Shown: positions 12,701 through 23,328, counted from the first letter of the stretch. The stretch is DNA of 64,000 nt from Vitis vinifera (GCF_030704535.1 NC_081808.1:20024501-20088500); one strand, 5' to 3'. Numbers and translations are program-made. Notes: generated by a model not told the origin, from the sequence alone.

Positions 12701-15700
12701 TAGGATGGCTGTTGACAGAGCAACCCGTGAAGCTCGTGACAGGGCATATGTTGAAGCCCGTGAGAGGGCTGAAAGAGCTGCTGTTGAGAAAGCGACTGCT
12801 GAAGCACGACAAAGAGCACTAACAGAAGCCCGAGAAAGGTTAGAGAAGGCATGTGCGGAGGCTAGAGAGAAGACATTATCTGATAAGACTTCTATAGAAG
12901 CCAGGCTCAGGGCAGAGCGTGCTGCAGTAGAGAGAGCAACAGCAGAGGCTCGAGAGCGTGCTTTTGAAAAAGCAATGGCTGAGAAAGCTGTCTCTGATGC
13001 AAGAGAACGAATGGAAAGATCTGTTTCCGATAAATTTTCTGCTTCTTCAAGAAATAGTGGATTGCGACAGAGCTCTTCATCCTCTGTAAGTGCATCCTTA
13101 ATTTCTGTCTTTTCTATGAATTACTCTTTCTTCAACAGCATGGTAAATGGATGGTAATGGCAGGATCTGCAGGATCTGCAGTCTCAAAGCACAGGGTCTT
13201 CTAGTGGTTCAAGATATCCATATTCCTCGGTTTATGGTGGTATGTGATTGGGAAGCCCATTGATAGTTTTCTGTGGATTTTAACATCTTTTCTTTCTATC
13301 CATTTTCTTTTAACATCTGACTTTTTTTAATGTAATTTTTTGATGATTGCTTCTAAACAATGTCTTTTCCATATGAAGCTTCCTATAACACTGAAAAATC
13401 TGAAGGAGTTGAAGGCGAATCAGCCCAAAGATGCAAAGCTAGATTAGAGAGATATCGGAGGACAGCTGACCGCGCGGTATATTTTATTTTATTTTTTAAT
13501 ATGGGAATTTTCTGTTTACCCTTCACAAAATGACAAAGGTTTTTGTTTTTTATTTTTTTGAACTATTTCAGGCTAAAGCTCTTGCAGAGAAGAATAAACG
13601 TGATCTTCTTGCTCAAAGAGAGCAAGCAGAGAGAAATGTAAATAAAATTTATAGGCGAAATTTCCGGATCTATTAACTGAGTTTGTATTTTTTGTTTCTT
13701 TTTCCTTTATTTTTTGCTTGATTATCTTGGATAATTTTGCTTACAGAGGTTAGCAGAAACTTTGGATGCTGATGTCAAGAGATGGTCAAGTGGAAAAGAA
13801 GGGAACCTGCGTGCATTGCTTTCAACATTGCAATATGTAAGTGTGACCATGATGTTTAATGCATTGCGAACTATTGTGGTGTTTGTTGATATGACCTCTA
13901 CTTGGATAAAATATGATGCACTTTCAAAGTTTCTATTATTTATTGTGAATAATGGATGGCTTGCTTTCTTGTGTGGTTGATGTGTCATTATGAAGGATGG
14001 GCTGTGAAAATGCATTCTTTCAGTTGGGCATGTCTTGTGGAATTGAGATGTATTGAATTTTTCATTCCTGATTATCTGTTTGTCCCATGATCGCTGCCTG
14101 CCTGTTTTTAGAATCATGTTCATTTACTTGGATGTTGGTATGATTGAGCATGATTCTTAGCCAACAATCAATCCGACAGGTGTCCTAAAATTTGAGGTGT
14201 CAAAATGAAATTTTGAACTGTTATTAGTTACAACCAATCAGTCCTCAAATTTGTTCTCTACAATATAGATTGTGAACCTTTTTCCATGTTTATAGCTCCC
14301 TGGAATATATTTTCAGATAGGTAGGCATCCAATAAAAATTTACAGAATTAGCTGTTTATAATGAAGGTGTTGGAGAACTGAGGTATTGCTCCTCTTCAAG
14401 CTTAATAGCACCTGCAATAAGCTGCCTTGGAGCAAGGATTTGGATGCTGAAACCCAATATTTTTTTCTTCTTGATTGAATTGTTTTTACTTCTGCTAAAT
14501 TGGGGTATTCATTCTTAAACATTCTGCAAAGAATATGCTGTCAATTATTTATCGTGTTTCTTTCTCTCTGATTGTCTTGTTTTTGAGATTCATGTAAATG
14601 ATCAACATATTTTATAATGGGTATGATCCTTGCCATTGCTTGGTTGTTAAATGTTAATGTTTTATTGAGCAAACACCAATGAAAAGAAAAAAATGTTTTA
14701 TTGAGCAAACAACAAATGAATGAATATCTGATTCTTCTGTCTTCAATTTTCGTTAAACTCCAAAATGCTATTGACATTTTTAAACTTGATTTTCTTTATT
14801 GGCAGATCCTAGGACCTGATAGTGGTTGGCAACCAATTCCATTAACGGATGTTATAACTGCTGTTGCTGTAAAGAAAGCTTATAGAAAAGCCACTCTTTG
14901 TGTTCATCCTGACAAATTACAACAAAGGGGTGCAAGCATTCAACAGAAGTACATATGTGAAAAGGTTTTTGATCTTCTAAAGGTGTGTCACCAGTCTGCC
15001 ATTTTCTTTCCCAAAATTGATTTCTGATTAAATGTCTAATACTTACACTTAAAACTGTTTCCATGCCTATAGGCCTCTAAACTGAGCATGATAACTAATA
15101 TGTTATATGGAAATTCATAATGGCTTCTAATTTCAAATGTCTAAATAAAATTCTTTCTATTAATTTTACAAGTATGAAATTTTAGTCTTGAGTTTGATAT
15201 GGCTTTCTAATCTTATTATTATGGCTTTCTAATCAAGGTAAGAATCAGTGATTAAATTAGAAAAAGAAGAGGCCATATGCTGTGGTAGGAGTATGTTATG
15301 AAAAGTATGTTGTGCAGGAGTGCAGTTTTGGTTTTAAATCATATAATTGGGTCTTTTTGAATCTTTATCATTATTCAACTTTTTGGTTTAGTTTAATCAT
15401 TAGGACATTTCAACATGCTATGAGGCTACTAAGATTGTGTTTGGTAAAACTTAATCTGATTAAAAATGACTTCTTTGTATTTTGTTTTTAATACTTAATG
15501 ACTTAGGTTGGATTTTACTGAATTTGTTGACTTAAAACTTATTACTTAATTTTTACTTTATTTGGTAGAATTAGAACTGAATTTAAAAATTTTTGAAACT
15601 ATTAAATTGACATACTTACCCTTAGTAAACTAAGTAATGAGCCTATGAAAGACAAACAAGGGATGAAAAGATGATGGTTGTATTAACAAGTTGAGGAGAA

Positions 15701-16234
15701 ATTGGGAGTTTTTGCAATGAGGGCATGCAGCTATATTGAAATTAGAAAAAGTGATTTATTTTGATTTATGCTTTAAAGTTATTTTATCAAATCATTAATA
15801 TGCTTAATTACTTAAATTAAGTCATTAAGTCATATTAAGTGATAAAGTTGGTTTATCAAATGCCCCTAAATTAGACAACCCTACTTGTACTCGTAGCCAT
15901 ATCAGACCACTTCCCTAGTGCTAAAGTATTTCTTCTCTTAAATCTAAATATGTTTGTGTAATCAAAGGAGTGGCTTTGCAGTGTCATCAATTTAGAAAAT
16001 AATGGTCTGCCATTTTAGGAAAAGATAAGAACTCCCAATTCTGATATCCGAAAATGCAATTCCCATCACCAAATTTCTAGCATATTTAGCCCCCACAAGT
16101 GCAGAGTAGCAAACCTTTGTTCAATAATTGTAGCCTTTTTGTTTCTGTAACCCTATCAATTTTTTTTTTAAATCTTTAATTGTATTTGTTATCCTCAGGA
16201 AGCTTGGAACAAATTCAACTCAGAAGAGCGGTGA
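3745..16234 (+). CDS. AUL1: Auxilin-like J-domain protein (clathrin uncoating co-chaperone family), 8 coding exons
   Basis: Exons: 3745-4115, 9623-13085, 13164-13239, 13379-13476, 13572-13637, 13747-13836, 14806-14982, 16199-16234. All borders are GT-AG, phases join without a stop, and the product is 1458 aa. The start at 3745 ([13 protein letters not shown]) is preferred over an in-frame ATG at 3697 because it fits the plant AUXILIN-LIKE N-terminus I remember. Residues 20-125 carry [21 protein letters not shown] motifs. The large exon 2 encodes a long highly charged coiled coil with repeated [12 protein letters not shown]-type units. The C-terminus from about residue 1389 is an auxilin J-domain with the HPD triad at 1422-1424 ([11 protein letters not shown]), needed to stimulate Hsc70 ATPase. 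Auxilins uncoat clathrin vesicles; plant AUL proteins are cytosolic. Assignment to AUL1 rather than a paralogue is an inference. Intron 1 (4116-9622) hosts transposon debris. Confidence 0.92.
4157..4425. mobile_element. MITE-like inverted-repeat element in auxilin intron 1
   Basis: The left end TAGTGCCCGTTTGGTTGCTG is repeated in inverted form at the right end, whose reverse complement reads TAGTGCTCCATTCGGTTGCT followed by GAGGAAA. This gives an imperfect terminal inverted repeat of about 26 bp bounding about 269 bp. No clean target duplication was found. The TAGTG end is reminiscent of hAT elements, but the superfamily is uncertain. Confidence 0.45.
6400..9221 (+). mobile_element. Decayed L1-type LINE (non-LTR retrotransposon) in auxilin intron 1
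   Basis: It lies in the same orientation as the host gene. Translated pieces appear in LINE order. Endonuclease C-terminal remnants are at about 6535-6960 ([32 protein letters not shown]). Reverse transcriptase start is at about 7520-8030 ([33 protein letters not shown]). The frame then jumps at about 8030 to the post-catalytic region ([20 protein letters not shown]), so the FADD palm block is deleted. A zinc-finger/RVT C-terminal remnant is at about 8850-9050 ([15 protein letters not shown]). The element ends in an A-rich tail at 9203-9221. Stops and frameshifts are numerous, so it is dead. The 5' border is approximate. Confidence 0.85.
7153..7510. mobile_element. MITE (358 bp) nested inside the LINE
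   Basis: Terminal inverted repeats: left GGGCCTATTTGGTAACTGTT, reverse complement of right GGGTCTATTTGGAAATTGTT. The right side is flanked by TAA and the left by TAG, consistent with a TAA duplication in which the left copy mutated. Removing the element rejoins the LINE reading around [11 protein letters not shown] apart from a one-base indel. It therefore inserted after the LINE. It is non-coding. Confidence 0.75.
9241..9622. other. End of auxilin intron 1, no gene
   Basis: This is the remainder of intron 1 after the LINE tail. At about 9250-9320 a tRNA-like pair of boxes is faintly visible (TGGCTTAGATGG and GGGTTTAGATCTTCATCC), which could be an old SINE, but the match is weak. The acceptor AG at 9621-9622 is well supported by phase and by the downstream protein. 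Confidence 0.5.
15433..15866. mobile_element. Tourist-like MITE (434 bp) in auxilin intron 7
   Basis: It is flanked by TAA on both sides (15430-15432 and 15867-15869), the classic PIF/Harbinger target duplication. The left end is GATTGTGTTTGGTAAAACTT; the reverse complement of the right end is GGGGCATTTGATAAACCAAC. The interior is rich in TTAAGTCATTAAGTCA-type short repeats and has no coding capacity. It sits in the intron before the last coding exon. Confidence 0.75.
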
Positions 16235-16996
16235 CCCAGGCTTTTGCATGTATGGTGAAGCTTGGACATCATAGTTATACTGCACATTTGTAACTTTATA
16301 CTGGTAGAAAGTAAATGTCCAGTTACTCTCAGTCAGCTCTATAATTTCTGAATGTAAGCTTAAGCTTCATGCGGGTTTGAAACAAATATTAGTAAAAGAA
16401 AAGGGCTATTCCCCGTTCAAAATTTGGAACCCAAGGCTTTTACTTTCATGCCATGTCTTACAGGGGAGTAGTGTTTCGTTTTCCTAATAAATTCTTGGAA
16501 TGAGTTCTTCCACAAGGCACCAAACATGAAACATAAATGCCATTTCTTCTAGAAGAAGACTGAGAAAGAAAGAGGATGAAGTATTATTGCGTTGTTTGGA
16601 AGATTCGGACAGTTGACCCTTACAAAGGAATGTGGCTGATTGGAAGAATGTGCAGAACCCACATGCCAAGTTTTTACAAATATACGAGTCAAGCCTGGCC
16701 CGGGATTGGGTCTCTATCATATGGCATTTATGTCAATGCTGAATGGGCTCTTCCCCACTTCCAATTAGGTAAATCCAGGGTCAAACCAACCATAATCAGA
16801 TCTTCACTGGGGTCATGCTGTTTTCTCTGGTCCCACGGGAGTTATTTAAAATCAGAGGTTTGGTGAATTATTGAGTAGCGCTCTAGAAAATCGTTTCCCA
16901 TTGAAAATAATTAGACCAAGGAACATAGCAACTTTCACACCATACAACTATTTCAGACGATAAATAGAAAGGTAGACAAATGATCTGTTTCTTCAT
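16235..16996. other. 3' UTR of the auxilin-like gene and short spacer
   Basis: The stop codon ends at 16234; the following few hundred bases are the likely 3' untranslated region. No gene was recognised. Open frames in 16480-16870 show no family resemblance. Confidence 0.5.
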
Positions 16997-18110
16997 CTAG
17001 TTCTCTCCATTGGCTTGTTTCTCTTTCTCACTGGGAAGAGGAATCAATCCTTTCTCACGGCAAGTTTCAATGGCTCCTTTGTACATGTCCTCCAAGCTGT
17101 ACTTGAATTGGAACCCCAAGTCCGTCAACTTCTTAGATGAGAAAGAGACAGCCTTCAAGTTCCTGTCAATGTCCTTGAACTTGCTCATTGTGTTGAACAT
17201 ACCATTATTCAGTCTAAATAGTAAATACAGACTTTGTAGCCTTATAATTTCGAATAATTGAATGTATTGGTCGGAGAAGAGCAAATGTAGCGTCCCTTCG
17301 CTTTAGGATGCTCAGACAAGTAAATATGAGCATTGAAGAGATCATCTAAATGTATGTATCGGCATTGCTTCACTATTGACTATTGAGTTGTGAGCTTCAT
17401 TTCCTGCATGCATGCAACATATGTATAAAAGAAACAAGGCACAAATTACAATGGATGGATGAGGAAATTAAGACTGAAGAAGAAGAAGATGGTGATTAGG
17501 AAGATGTATACCAGTGAGTGGGGACAGTGCAGTGATGAGGCTGGGTGGCATGGTTGGCGTTATAAATGGACCAACAACGAGAGTTGGTATAATACTCACG
17601 AATTCTATGTTGTTCTCCATGGATGCCTCCCTTGCAGCCTTCTCTGCCAGTGTTGTTGACATAAAGTACATCTGTACGATCAACAGCATTTAATTAGTTC
17701 CCATTCCCCAGATGCTAATCAGCATATGAATAATGGAAATCTAACCCATCCAGGCATCTTTTTATCATTGATAAATTCCAAATCGCTCCAGCAGCTTTCG
17801 TCGTACTCAGGAGGCCGCTGCTCCTCAACATTCACAGTTCCGGCGGACGACGTGAACACAAGTCTCCGGACGCTTCCCGCTTTAGCGCATGACTTTATGA
17901 TGCTCAACACCCCGTTTATTGTGGGATTAATCACTTCGTTCTGCACTTATATTAGCATGCAGTGGATGAAACTTGAAAGAATATGGGTGTGAGGATGGAA
18001 GCGGGACGAACCTCAGGGTCCTTGGATTCGAAGTCAATGGGAGTAGCCACATGGAAGCTGCCCTCCTCTATTTGCTCCATTATTTTTGAAGGATTACATT
18101 CCAAGCTCGT
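16997..18110 (-). pseudogene. Dihydroflavonol 4-reductase-like (SDR/epimerase family) pseudogene
   Basis: Exon remnants run from high to low coordinates: about 18110-18010 (EEGSFHVATPIDFESKDPE), about 17945-17750 ([37 protein letters not shown]), about 17670-17510 ([34 protein letters not shown]), about 17410-17280 ([27 protein letters not shown]) and about 17200-16997 ([40 protein letters not shown]). This is the DFR / vestitone-reductase family, NADPH-dependent flavonoid reductases. It is not functional. The N-terminal Rossmann GxxGxxG part is absent. About 11-13 residues are lost between EEGS and FHVATP. The catalytic YxxxK lysine is replaced by threonine. A 7-bp duplication (17373-17386) shifts the frame, and a further frameshift with stops precedes the last block. 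Splice sites still look usable, so decay is moderate. Confidence 0.88.
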
Positions 18111-18346
18111 CTTTGTAGCCTCTACTTGTAATTAATTTTTCCTCCTTTTTCTCTATTTCATAGTTTTATTTCTGAGGTTTTTATCAATTATCAATAGATA
18201 TAATACCCCATTTCTTTCTTGTGAGTTGTGACATCAAGAATAAATTAACTTCAAGCAAAAGCTGGCAAATCTTGAAACTTCATTCCACCAATACTCAATG
18301 TACTGTACAAAAGGCTTATGGTTTACTAAAGGCTTTGCATTTTAAC

Positions 18347-20420
18347 CACTATAATAAACACATTATTCCTGAATTTTCTATTCGAAATGAAGATGCTATA
18401 AGAAATAGGCCTTTAGGTCATGACCAACAACCATGGTCAAATATCATAAATACATAACCAAATTAATCCAATGGTTATGATCTTATGAAACCGTAATCGA
18501 GGGTCATGATAATAGGTGCAAGCAACGGTATTGGTCATGGTTTGCTAAGTGATTGAGACTATATGGTTATATTTTTTGTGATAGGTGTAAAAAAAGCTAT
18601 GACAATAAGTAAAAGAAACTTTGTTACTTTCCACTAGATTTGGTCATGGTTCCATAAACATGTGACTAATTGGGACTTATAATCTTGATCAAAGTAAGAA
18701 AACGTGACAATTTATATACTTATAGTCATGATCAATATAAAAAAGGTGACCAAAATACTAAATTATGGTCATTATCACTTACTGAATTGTGACTAAATTA
18801 TAACTTATGGTGACGGTGACTTACTAGATTGTGACTAAATATTTACTTATGGTTATTGTTTTAATGACTACAACTAAAATTTATCATAAATAGTCATCCA
18901 AAAATACTAAAATATGGTCATGATTCATTACTTGATTGTGATTAAAAGTTAACTTATGGTTACAATTTATAATGGTCATAACTAAATTTATCATATTTAG
19001 ACAATTAGGCCTTTATATATTCACACTTTCCAAACCTATTATAAACTTGTACAAACTTATTTTAGGCTTATATATTCAATTAAGCAACTAAAATAGTTTC
19101 AAAATTCAATTTTTATATATATCATCAAATAACTAAAACATAATATGACTAAAAAAACAACAAAATAGATTCAAATTTAGTTTTACATTCTCACATAATG
19201 CAGCAAGTCAACCAACTAAACATCACATAATAGTCATAGAAAGAAAAAATATAATCGGAGAAGTTATCATATAAAGATGTAGCATAATCTCCAAAATTCC
19301 ACTGTCTTGATTGAAATTGTTTCATCAACTGCATTATTTGTTTTTTAAAATTGTGTTTACATTTTCATTATTTTTCCTTCAAACTCTTATTTTACTTCTT
19401 CTCATGTCTTCCTTTGAATTTCTATCAATGACTCTTCAAATGTTTCTTTCACATGTAAGAGTTCTTCAACTATAGTTGTAAACTTTTGTTTTGTTGTTAT
19501 TAAAAGCTCTTGAGCATTTTCAAGTTGTGTTACAAAAGTACCTAGCTATTGATTGTCTTCTACTAGTAGGTTAGATATAATTAATAAATATTATTTTATG
19601 TTAAAATGTACATATCATAACATACATTATCAAAAAATAATCATATGTTTACCTTTGCCTTAGGTGTGCCCCAAAAGTGGATGAGCCACCTCCACTCATT
19701 GTCCGATAAGTGTAGAGGTCGATGACACAATCTTTCATTATCTATATCATGAAAGTCACAATATTTGGCCTCCATTTTATTTCTATAACTTCTGAACAAA
19801 TTTCCACAACATCTAAGAATATAGCTCTCTTACATGCTTAATCTAATGCATATATATTTTTTGTATTTTATTAAAATGTCATGTATAAATAAAACTCATC
19901 ATTTTTAAACAATAACATTAGAATTTAAATGAATAGTAATTGACATATACCAAAACTAAAAAGATCGCCACTAACATGATTTCTAATCTTGAACTTGGAT
20001 GGGTACATTGTGTTGAAATCGTACCGATGTCCCCATATAGCTTGAAAGTCTTTCCCTTTTTCCAATCATAAACAACTTGTCTTTTGTTATTGAATCTTGT
20101 AGATTTCTTTTCCCCCGGTTGAGTAAATTTAAATTACATGTTGGGCCACATGTCTTCTTTTTGCTAGAGGAGGAACTTGTTAAAAGCAATAATGAGATTA
20201 TAAGAAATACAATTCATTTATTCTATATATATGTAAACATATTTATTATATGTAAAGTTAAACAAAATTTTCTTAATCATATCGATGGTGAAAGGATTTG
20301 AAGAATTAGAATGACTAGAACTACTAGGGGTAGTAGTCATAGATGGGTAATAGTCATAGGTGGTTGCATGTCGGAGAATTTTTGTATATGTATGGTCCCC
20401 ACCAATAAAAGCTTCCACAT
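18347..20420 (-). mobile_element. Decayed CACTA (En/Spm-like) DNA transposon
   Basis: A CACTATAATAAACA end lies at 18347. From there to about 19000 many GGTCAT/ATGACC motifs recur, as in CACTA subterminal repeats. Minus-strand remnants of a plant En/Spm-type transposase follow. They are a Ser/Thr-rich N-terminal piece at about 20418-20280, a KKTCGPTCNLNLLNRGKRNL...MGTSVRF block at about 20165-20010 that matches the usual RGPT...LGTLVR region, a WRWLIHFWGTPKAK piece at about 19700, and a coiled-coil end at about 19540-19330 (QLENAQELLITTKQK, VKETFEESLIEIQRKT) with stops. The opposite inverted repeat and target duplication were not found, so the right border is approximate. There is no intact transposase. 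Confidence 0.65.
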
Positions 20421-21594
20421 AATTAAAAAAATAAAGATAATTTTTATAGTAGAAATTATTACAAATATTCTATATATTATAAAGATCATATGAAGTTTTT
20501 AAAAAATTTATAATTGAAATAAAAAATATTTTAGAAAATAAATAAATTATCTGGTGTGAAGGCAACATACTTGAAAAATAGTGGAAACCTTATTACCCAT
20601 TTTTTTTATTTGATGATTAGTGTCTTGTTCATTTCCTAGGAGCAAGACTATGGTACCTTTGGTTTATTGGTTTAGGGTGTCACCTCTCTTCAAGTCTTGT
20701 TCTCTTGTTCATCTTTTGAACTCTCTTCTCTTCAAAATTTTGGAATAAACTCTATTTATAAGGATTGAAAGTTTTCTAATTCTTTAGAAATATTATCCTT
20801 TAATTCAAATTTGTAGAGATTTGAAAAGACCAAATTTAACAAGCTTAACATTTTAATATATTATTCTTGAATTCTCTTATTTTTAAAATTTTGGAATGAG
20901 TTCTATTTATAAGTACTCCAAGTCCCTTAATTAAAACTAATCATTATTGAGATTTGAAAAGGTCGTATGTGATAGTCTTTACCTTTTAAAATATTATTTT
21001 TTTAATTAAAAATAATATTTGAAGAGGTCTAAAAGGCCATATTTAATATTTATATTACCTTTTCAATTGACAAACTTACCATTTATTTATTTATTTTAAT
21101 AATTATATTTTAATATCAAAATATATATTTTCTTTCTGTAAATGAAAAACAACTCAGATCCCCTTTTTGTAGGATTTATGCTACAAATGACAATATGCGT
21201 TGAATTGGCCAAACATGGAAATGTCCATTTCATAATGCATATCAAATTACCTCCTAGTAACCTACTACACTCTTCTTGTGACGAAAACAAAGTGGTTGGG
21301 TCCAATCGGGTGAGGTGTGAGGTGTGTGCCTATGTTTTTTAAATGGCAAGGAGGGAGGGAGTTCGAATTAATGACCTTGCCGCCTCAAATAAAGTCTTCG
21401 AGGTGGTTGGGTCTGAATTGAAAAGTCAAAGAAAGCCCAACCATATCTTAAGTCTGTTTTGGATTGAACGCCTTCAAAAACAACATACTCATCACAAGTG
21501 TTCTTCCCATCCACAACCCACACCTACCCTCTTCCATAAATCTCTCTTGTATGCAAGTTCAAGCAATCCTGCTGCTGGTTTTTCCGGGCAAGCC
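20421..21594. other. AT-rich spacer between the CACTA remnant and the small unknown gene
   Basis: No gene was recognised. A diverged direct repeat of about 50 bp is present, with units starting near 20731 and 20881 around the phrase AAAATTTTGGAAT(A/G)A. The last 250 bases are the likely promoter and leader of the downstream gene. The frame is open upstream to 21343, but the leader part has no conserved look. Confidence 0.45.
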
Positions 21595-21942
21595 ATGATT
21601 AGAGCTCTAAGTACACGGAGAAGCCACCGCGGGTATGACCAGTTAGGCAAGGAGCAGCCTCTCGTGGGCGCTGAGGAGGCGCAGCTGAAGAGGGTCAAAA
21701 GCCTGCCAGCTGGAGTGTTCGGTTCATCCAAAAAATTAGCCCCGGAGTCCACCTCCCAACCCAACCCCCCGTCGAAGCAAACAAAGAAGGCCAGCAAGAG
21801 TCACCCTCTGTTTGGCCTCTTCTATGGGCGAAGAAAGGGGAAGACGACAGCCAAGCCAGAATTCTCTCGGTACATAGAGTACGTGAGGGAGGGAGGGGTT
21901 TGGGACACGAATTCAAACACGCCTGTAATACATTTCAAGTAA
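21595..21942 (+). CDS. Small basic plant protein of unknown function (115 aa)
   Basis: A single-exon frame. The start at 21595 (MIRALSTRRSHRGYDQLG) is chosen because the conserved-looking part begins there; an in-frame ATG further upstream at 21343 would add 84 low-similarity residues. The protein is Lys/Arg/Ser-rich, with LKRVKSLPAGVFGSSKK in the middle and a C-terminal block HPLFGLFYGRRKGKTTAKPEF then RYIEYVREGGVWD. I associate this C-terminal block with a family of short uncharacterised angiosperm proteins, but I cannot name a function. There is no signal peptide or membrane segment. The local GC rise relative to flanking DNA supports real coding sequence. Its position directly before the unknown coiled-coil gene may reflect conserved gene order. 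Confidence 0.72.
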   Translation: MIRALSTRRSHRGYDQLGKEQPLVGAEEAQLKRVKSLPAGVFGSSKKLAPESTSQPNPPSKQTKKASKSHPLFGLFYGRRKGKTTAKPEFSRYIEYVREGGVWDTNSNTPVIHFK

Positions 21943-22960
21943 CCCTTCCAACAAAAGCTTGGGCATTGGGGTGAGCCGGTGAGGCATAAATCATAAATGG
22001 ACAGTGTCGCTGGAATTGCCTTGTATTTGACAAATTTAATGAACACTAGCATCAATTTCTAAATAATTGATCCGAGGGTAAGCTTGTTGATGCGTGATTG
22101 TCTTTTTGTTTACGCTTTCATGAGCAATTGATTACAATCATCTCCTTTTAGGCTTTTAGATGATGTTTCACGATAAAGCAGAGGATGAATTAGACACCAA
22201 CTTTACTTTAGAAATGCCATGCATTATGCGTGGGGAAAATGATGTTTGATTTTGATTAATCTCACACAGCGGAGGGTGGGGGACGAAGCTTCCTGCGATG
22301 GTCACCTTCCTGATGTTGTCCCCCACTCTCCTACTGATTTTGGAGACTTGCACCACAATGCTTCATCTCATAATTCCCTTTCAAATAAAATTTAATTACG
22401 CATATAATGTTATCATGTATTTATGGAAAAATATTATGATTTTAGATGCTCAGGAAAACTTTTTCTTGGGGCTCACGCCACGGAAATTTCAAAGAATGAA
22501 AAAGAAATTAACAGGTCGTTGAGGACACCAGCTGCCAACTCTTCTGTTATGAAGTACTCGTCAGAAGCGTGTGTGTTCAAGTCAAATACCCAACATTGAA
22601 GCGTTCAATGTAACGGGCAAAACGACGTCGTTCCTTAAACCTAAATTGCAACTTCATAATGATCGCGACACCCCCGTTTTTTAAAGCAAGGGCAGCATTT
22701 CAGCCCAAACGCCAACTCCGCGAAAAGCCCAGATCACCCCGCATTGAGACCATTTCTTCGAGAGAGATGGGAGGGCAATATGGACTTTTCATATGGGAAC
22801 GATGTGAGTGCCCAAAATGATACGGAGGTGGCGCTATTCGTCTAAAAGCTCTAAGAATAGCAAATAGCGTTTGAAATTCGTGGGGGTGAGAAGCAGAGAG
22901 GCGGTCGTTGCCTGGGCTCCTTCCTTTTTTGAAGGCCAGGGAACAGTCCGCAGATCAAAT
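21943..22960. other. Intergenic: 3' flank of the small gene and promoter of the coiled-coil gene
   Basis: No coding gene was recognised. From about 22600 onward GC rises and promoter-like sequence begins, including the palindrome AACGACGTCGTT at 22621-22632 (listed separately). No clear TATA box was seen. Confidence 0.5.
22621..22632. promoter_or_regulatory. 12-bp palindrome with GACGTC (C-box) core
   Basis: AACGACGTCGTT is a perfect palindrome with an ACGT core of the type bound by plant bZIP factors. It lies upstream of the coiled-coil/membrane protein gene. The inner 10 bp recur at 31147-31156, just upstream of the ERA start codon. Confidence 0.5.
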
Positions 22961-23311
22961 ATCATTATGCTTCTTCTCCAAGTCTCTTATTCTTCCCATT
23001 AGGGTTTTTGGAACTTCTCCTCTTTTTCCCGGGTAATCTCTTCTGGCCTGTTCGTTTCTTGTTTAATCTTTAATTCTCTCTCATTTTTAGTATTTTTTTT
23101 ATATCTTAGCCCTGTCCTTGGTATGTGAGAATCAGAGGGTTTGTGTTTTTCCCAGCCTGAGGCCACGGAAAACAAACGTTTTTCCTCAACTTAGCTTTGT
23201 ACGACTGTTTGGCTTGTTCTCCGGTGATACGGGAACACCAAAGAACGTGGGGTTCTGAACTTTGTTTTTCTTTTGTTTTTTCCTTCCCGTTTTCTCGGAG
23301 CCGAACGAGCA

Positions 23312-23328
23312 TTAGGGTTAGGGTTTAG
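23312..23328 (+). promoter_or_regulatory. Telo-box-like motif in a probable 5' UTR intron
   Basis: TTAGGGTTAGGGTTTAG contains two telomere-type units (the telo-box AAACCCTA on the other strand). In plants telo-boxes occur in 5' regions of translation- and growth-related genes. Here it lies between the likely non-coding first exon and the ATG at 23937. A weaker TTTAGGGTTTAG lies at about 23781. Confidence 0.45.

Noticed and set aside
20570-20583. TTGAAAAATAGTG as the second end of the CACTA element
   Set aside because: Only the TAGTG core matches the end at 18347, and no 3-bp target duplication is seen.
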